Part shown: piece after piece, positions 62,236 to 64,000 of the stretch
How positions within the stretch are numbered: the stretch's first letter is position 1
Layout of the letters: the number at the start of each line of letters is the position of its first letter
Origin: Bacteroidetes bacterium 47-18
Lineage (GTDB): Bacteria; Bacteroidota; Bacteroidia; Chitinophagales; Chitinophagaceae
NCBI GenBank assembly: GCA_001897155.1
Contig: MKSF01000022.1
Location: forward strand, 17,225 to 81,224
Reading direction: 5' to 3'
Length of the DNA: 64,000 nucleotides
Notes under the pieces: model-generated
The model's database searches: none
What the model saw: the letters and a program-made list of their open reading frames with translations, nothing else
What the model was told of the DNA's origin: nothing
Translations under genes and position numbers: made by a program

Positions 62236-64000
62236 CTAAAAAAATCGTTTAAAAATTGTTTCCTGTTCGGTATCTGAATATTCAGCAATCACTTGTTTTG
62301 ACCAATCAAAATCAAACTTTCCAAACTTATTTTCATCGCCGTTTAAATCAATTTCATCTTCATTGAAAGTAAGTATATATTGAAAGTTATGCAGCTCGTT
62401 CGATTTGTGGTACATATAGTTCAGGACATTGGATATTGTTTTGTATGATATGGCGTGAAATACACCATCGTGTACAAGAAAATCAGGGATATTGCGTTTA
62501 TCAATCCTGCTTTTTAAGAATACCATTAAATCATACGCTACAATTTTCAAACGTTCCTGTCCCAAAGCATCTGCTTTTGGAATTTCCAGACTTATTTTAA
62601 ATGGCAACTGATTTCTTGGCGAAGTAGAGTTTAATGTGATATTAAAATAAGAATTATCAAATTCTTCATCCAAATAGATAGCATTTTCAAGAATTTGCTG
62701 AAATAATAATCTCAACTCATCAAGATAGGTTTGTTGCTTATTTAGTTCACTAACAATATCTCTCTTTAATTCTGCAATGACAATATTGGAATTTCCTAAT
62801 ATTTCCTCTATTTCGTCAATTTCCCTTACAATTGAGGTGTTCCGTTCTAAAAGTGTTTTTTCATTCACTAATCTTTCGTAGGTACTCTCAATCCTGTCCA
62901 ATGCACCTCTCTCTTTTAGCAATGAAAATAATTGGCTCCTGTTCTTTTCTAATTTTTCAAGCTGTGTTAAACTTTGGTCTATTGATGATTGTAATTTCTT
63001 TTCTTCTTCCAATAAATATTTATTTCTATTCGCCAGAAGTTGTTTTTTAAAGTCTATAACTTCATCTAAACTCTTTTTTACAAAGTTGCCAAATGTAGAT
63101 ACGGTTTCATTGTAGAGCTTACGAATTTTGTCCAGGTCGATAGATGTTACATCATTGTAAGAGGATTTGAGTTTTTCTAATTTACGGTTTGTATTATGAT
63201 AGATGACAGATTGCTCGTTAATTTCAGATATAACCTGATTTAGCTTTTGCTCTATCTCTTTGTGATTAGCAAGAAAGTTGTACTCTTTCAGGCTATTCTC
63301 AAGTGCTACAATATCTTTTTCGATTTTTAGCCGCTCGGTTCTAAACTCCTGAATATCTTTCCCTGTATCTGCCTTAACCTTTTCTGATAATGATTTTACT
63401 GTATTATTGTATCTTTCATATTCAGAAGAAACTTCGTTATATTTTAAAAGTGTTTTAGTCGGGAGATTAAGCAAATAAAAATTATACAACGCCTTTTCTC
63501 TTGCATTGGCGTTATAAGAAACAAAATTTAAAGGGTCAACTCTCTGCTGACTTTGCAAGTCATCCTTAACAAAAAATTCCATCAACGTTCCATATCTTTT
63601 TCCCTCAAAGAATACTTCGTTGTTCTCTGTCGGAAAAAATATCCCTTCCAGCAATTTCGGCATTTCAGATTTTTCATATTCATCGAGAGCATCCGGTCGC
63701 TTCCCGAAAAATATTTTTTTTGTATCGGCAAAGCCCCTCTTGAGAAAATATTTTTGTTCCTGTACTTCAATTTCTAAAGTAATCGTGTGTTCATCCTCAC
63801 GTAAAAAGTCATACTTTTTTTGAGCAAATCTTTTTTCTGCTTTACCGCTTAGTAAGGTAAAATCAACAAGCCTGACCAACGTAGATTTGCCAATACCATT
63901 AATCCCTCGTGCTTCTTTATCCCCAGAGTATTTGCCCAATATGATGTTTATTCCATTGTGAAATGGAACAGCATCTATAAGGTTGGTTTCTGAATATATT
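62236..64000 (-). CDS. DUF2326 ABC-type ATPase, partial at the window end
   Basis: A P-loop ATPase of the DUF2326 group, 588 residues visible, open past base 64,000. The frame runs through the edge (I-Y-S-E-T-N-L-I-D-A-V-P-F-H-N-G-I-N-I-I-L-G-K), so the TTG near 63939 is not the true start. Walker A is G-I-N-G-I-G-K-S-T. A long coiled coil (about 190-435) links the two halves as in SMC-like proteins. The C-terminal ATPase part has Walker B I-P-D-F-L-V-H-D-G and the N-E-D-E-I segment typical of DUF2326. Base composition is AT-rich (clearly more so than the tra genes), suggesting a different origin. It would be the motor/sensor of an ABC-three-component-like system. Confidence 0.8.
   Translation of the reverse strand, partial: IYSETNLIDAVPFHNGINIILGKYSGDKEARGINGIGKSTLVRLVDFTLLSGKAEKRFAQKKYDFLREDEHTITLEIEVQEQKYFLKRGFADTKKIFFGKRPDALDEYEKSEMPKLLEGIFFPTENNEVFFEGKRYGTLMEFFVKDDLQSQQRVDPLNFVSYNANAREKALYNFYLLNLPTKTLLKYNEVSSEYERYNNTVKSLSEKVKADTGKDIQEFRTERLKIEKDIVALENSLKEYNFLANHKEIEQKLNQVISEINEQSVIYHNTNRKLEKLKSSYNDVTSIDLDKIRKLYNETVSTFGNFVKKSLDEVIDFKKQLLANRNKYLLEEEKKLQSSIDQSLTQLEKLEKNRSQLFSLLKERGALDRIESTYERLVNEKTLLERNTSIVREIDEIEEILGNSNIVIAELKRDIVSELNKQQTYLDELRLLFQQILENAIYLDEEFDNSYFNITLNSTSPRNQLPFKISLEIPKADALGQERLKIVAYDLMVFLKSRIDKRNIPDFLVHDGVFHAISYKTISNVLNYMYHKSNELHNFQYILTFNEDEIDLNGDENKFGKFDFDWSKQVIAEYSDTEQETIFKRFF

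Larger units (their letters stand above)
24010..64000. mobile_element. CTnDOT-like integrative conjugative element, left part
   Basis: Everything from about 24,010 to the window end belongs to one ICE. It carries the regulatory/excision set (rteC-like, two HTH, DUF4099/DUF3945, topB), DUF1896 and methylase-helicase genes, mobA/B/C, and the start of the tra operon. It holds at least two cargo sets, metal efflux and an ABC-three-component-like pair. The left limit is set where the truncated glycan-binding-type gene loses homology (about 24,010-24,030); I could not define an att repeat. No integrase and no traE-traQ genes are inside the window, so the right end lies beyond 64,000. Confidence 0.85.

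Noticed and set aside
1..64000. CRISPR arrays, tRNA, rRNA
   Set aside because: I looked for regularly spaced long repeats and for conserved tRNA/rRNA motifs and saw none. The 22-bp and 10-bp arrays are too short-spaced and have no unique spacers.

Overview
The window comes from a Bacteroidota chromosome, probably Chitinophagaceae or a near relative. The support is several proteins with type IX secretion (T9SS) sorting domains, a gliding-motility-type C-terminal domain, SusC/TonB-style receptors, and promoters with TAnnTTTG -7 boxes. No rRNA or tRNA gene was found, so the genus stays open.

Bases 1-24,000 are host chromosome. In order they hold: the decayed end of an ECF sigma factor; a T9SS protein; an XRE regulator facing an array of 22-bp-spaced repeats; a TonB-dependent receptor followed by two tandemly duplicated T9SS proteins and a 1650-residue T9SS giant (beta-propeller plus beta-helix); a frameshifted gene remnant; a stress-type group (Hsp20, a two-part membrane protein, a YciE/YciF-type ferritin-like protein); a LuxR-type response regulator and its TPR histidine kinase; two more T9SS proteins; and a secreted protein whose C-terminal domain is cut off.

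From about 24,000 to the end of the window lies one CTnDOT-like integrative conjugative element (ICE), entering from its left end. The regulatory/excision module comes first: rteC-like, two small HTH proteins in the place of xis2c/xis2d, a DUF4099/DUF3945 protein, and topB in the place of exc. It is followed by an ORF6N protein, a DUF1896 protein, a 1808-residue methylase-helicase and a second rteC-like gene. A 16-kb minus-strand cargo block follows: an MFS exporter, a TonB receptor, a P1B-type ATPase with an SPA motif in place of CPx, an HlyD-type adaptor, an RND pump fused to its outer-membrane channel, a HupE/UreJ-like protein and a set of small His-rich envelope proteins under an AraC-type regulator. 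This reads as heavy-metal efflux and handling. The mobilisation genes (mobC, mobB, mobA), a repeat-rich oriT/regulatory interval and the first transfer genes (parA-like traA, DUF3408, traD-like) close the backbone. An AT-rich pair, a DUF2326 ATPase plus a PD-(D/E)XK protein of the ABC-three-component defence type, faces the tra genes and runs off the end.

The most unusual signal is a set of GCCA motifs repeated at exactly 10-bp steps. It occurs at six places, all in ICE backbone: upstream of the excision module, the DUF4099/DUF3945-topB genes, the DUF1896/methylase genes and mobC, between mob and tra, and inside traD. I saw none in the metal cargo. It looks like the binding site of an ICE-encoded regulator, with the Xis2c/Xis2d-like HTH proteins or RteC as the obvious candidates.
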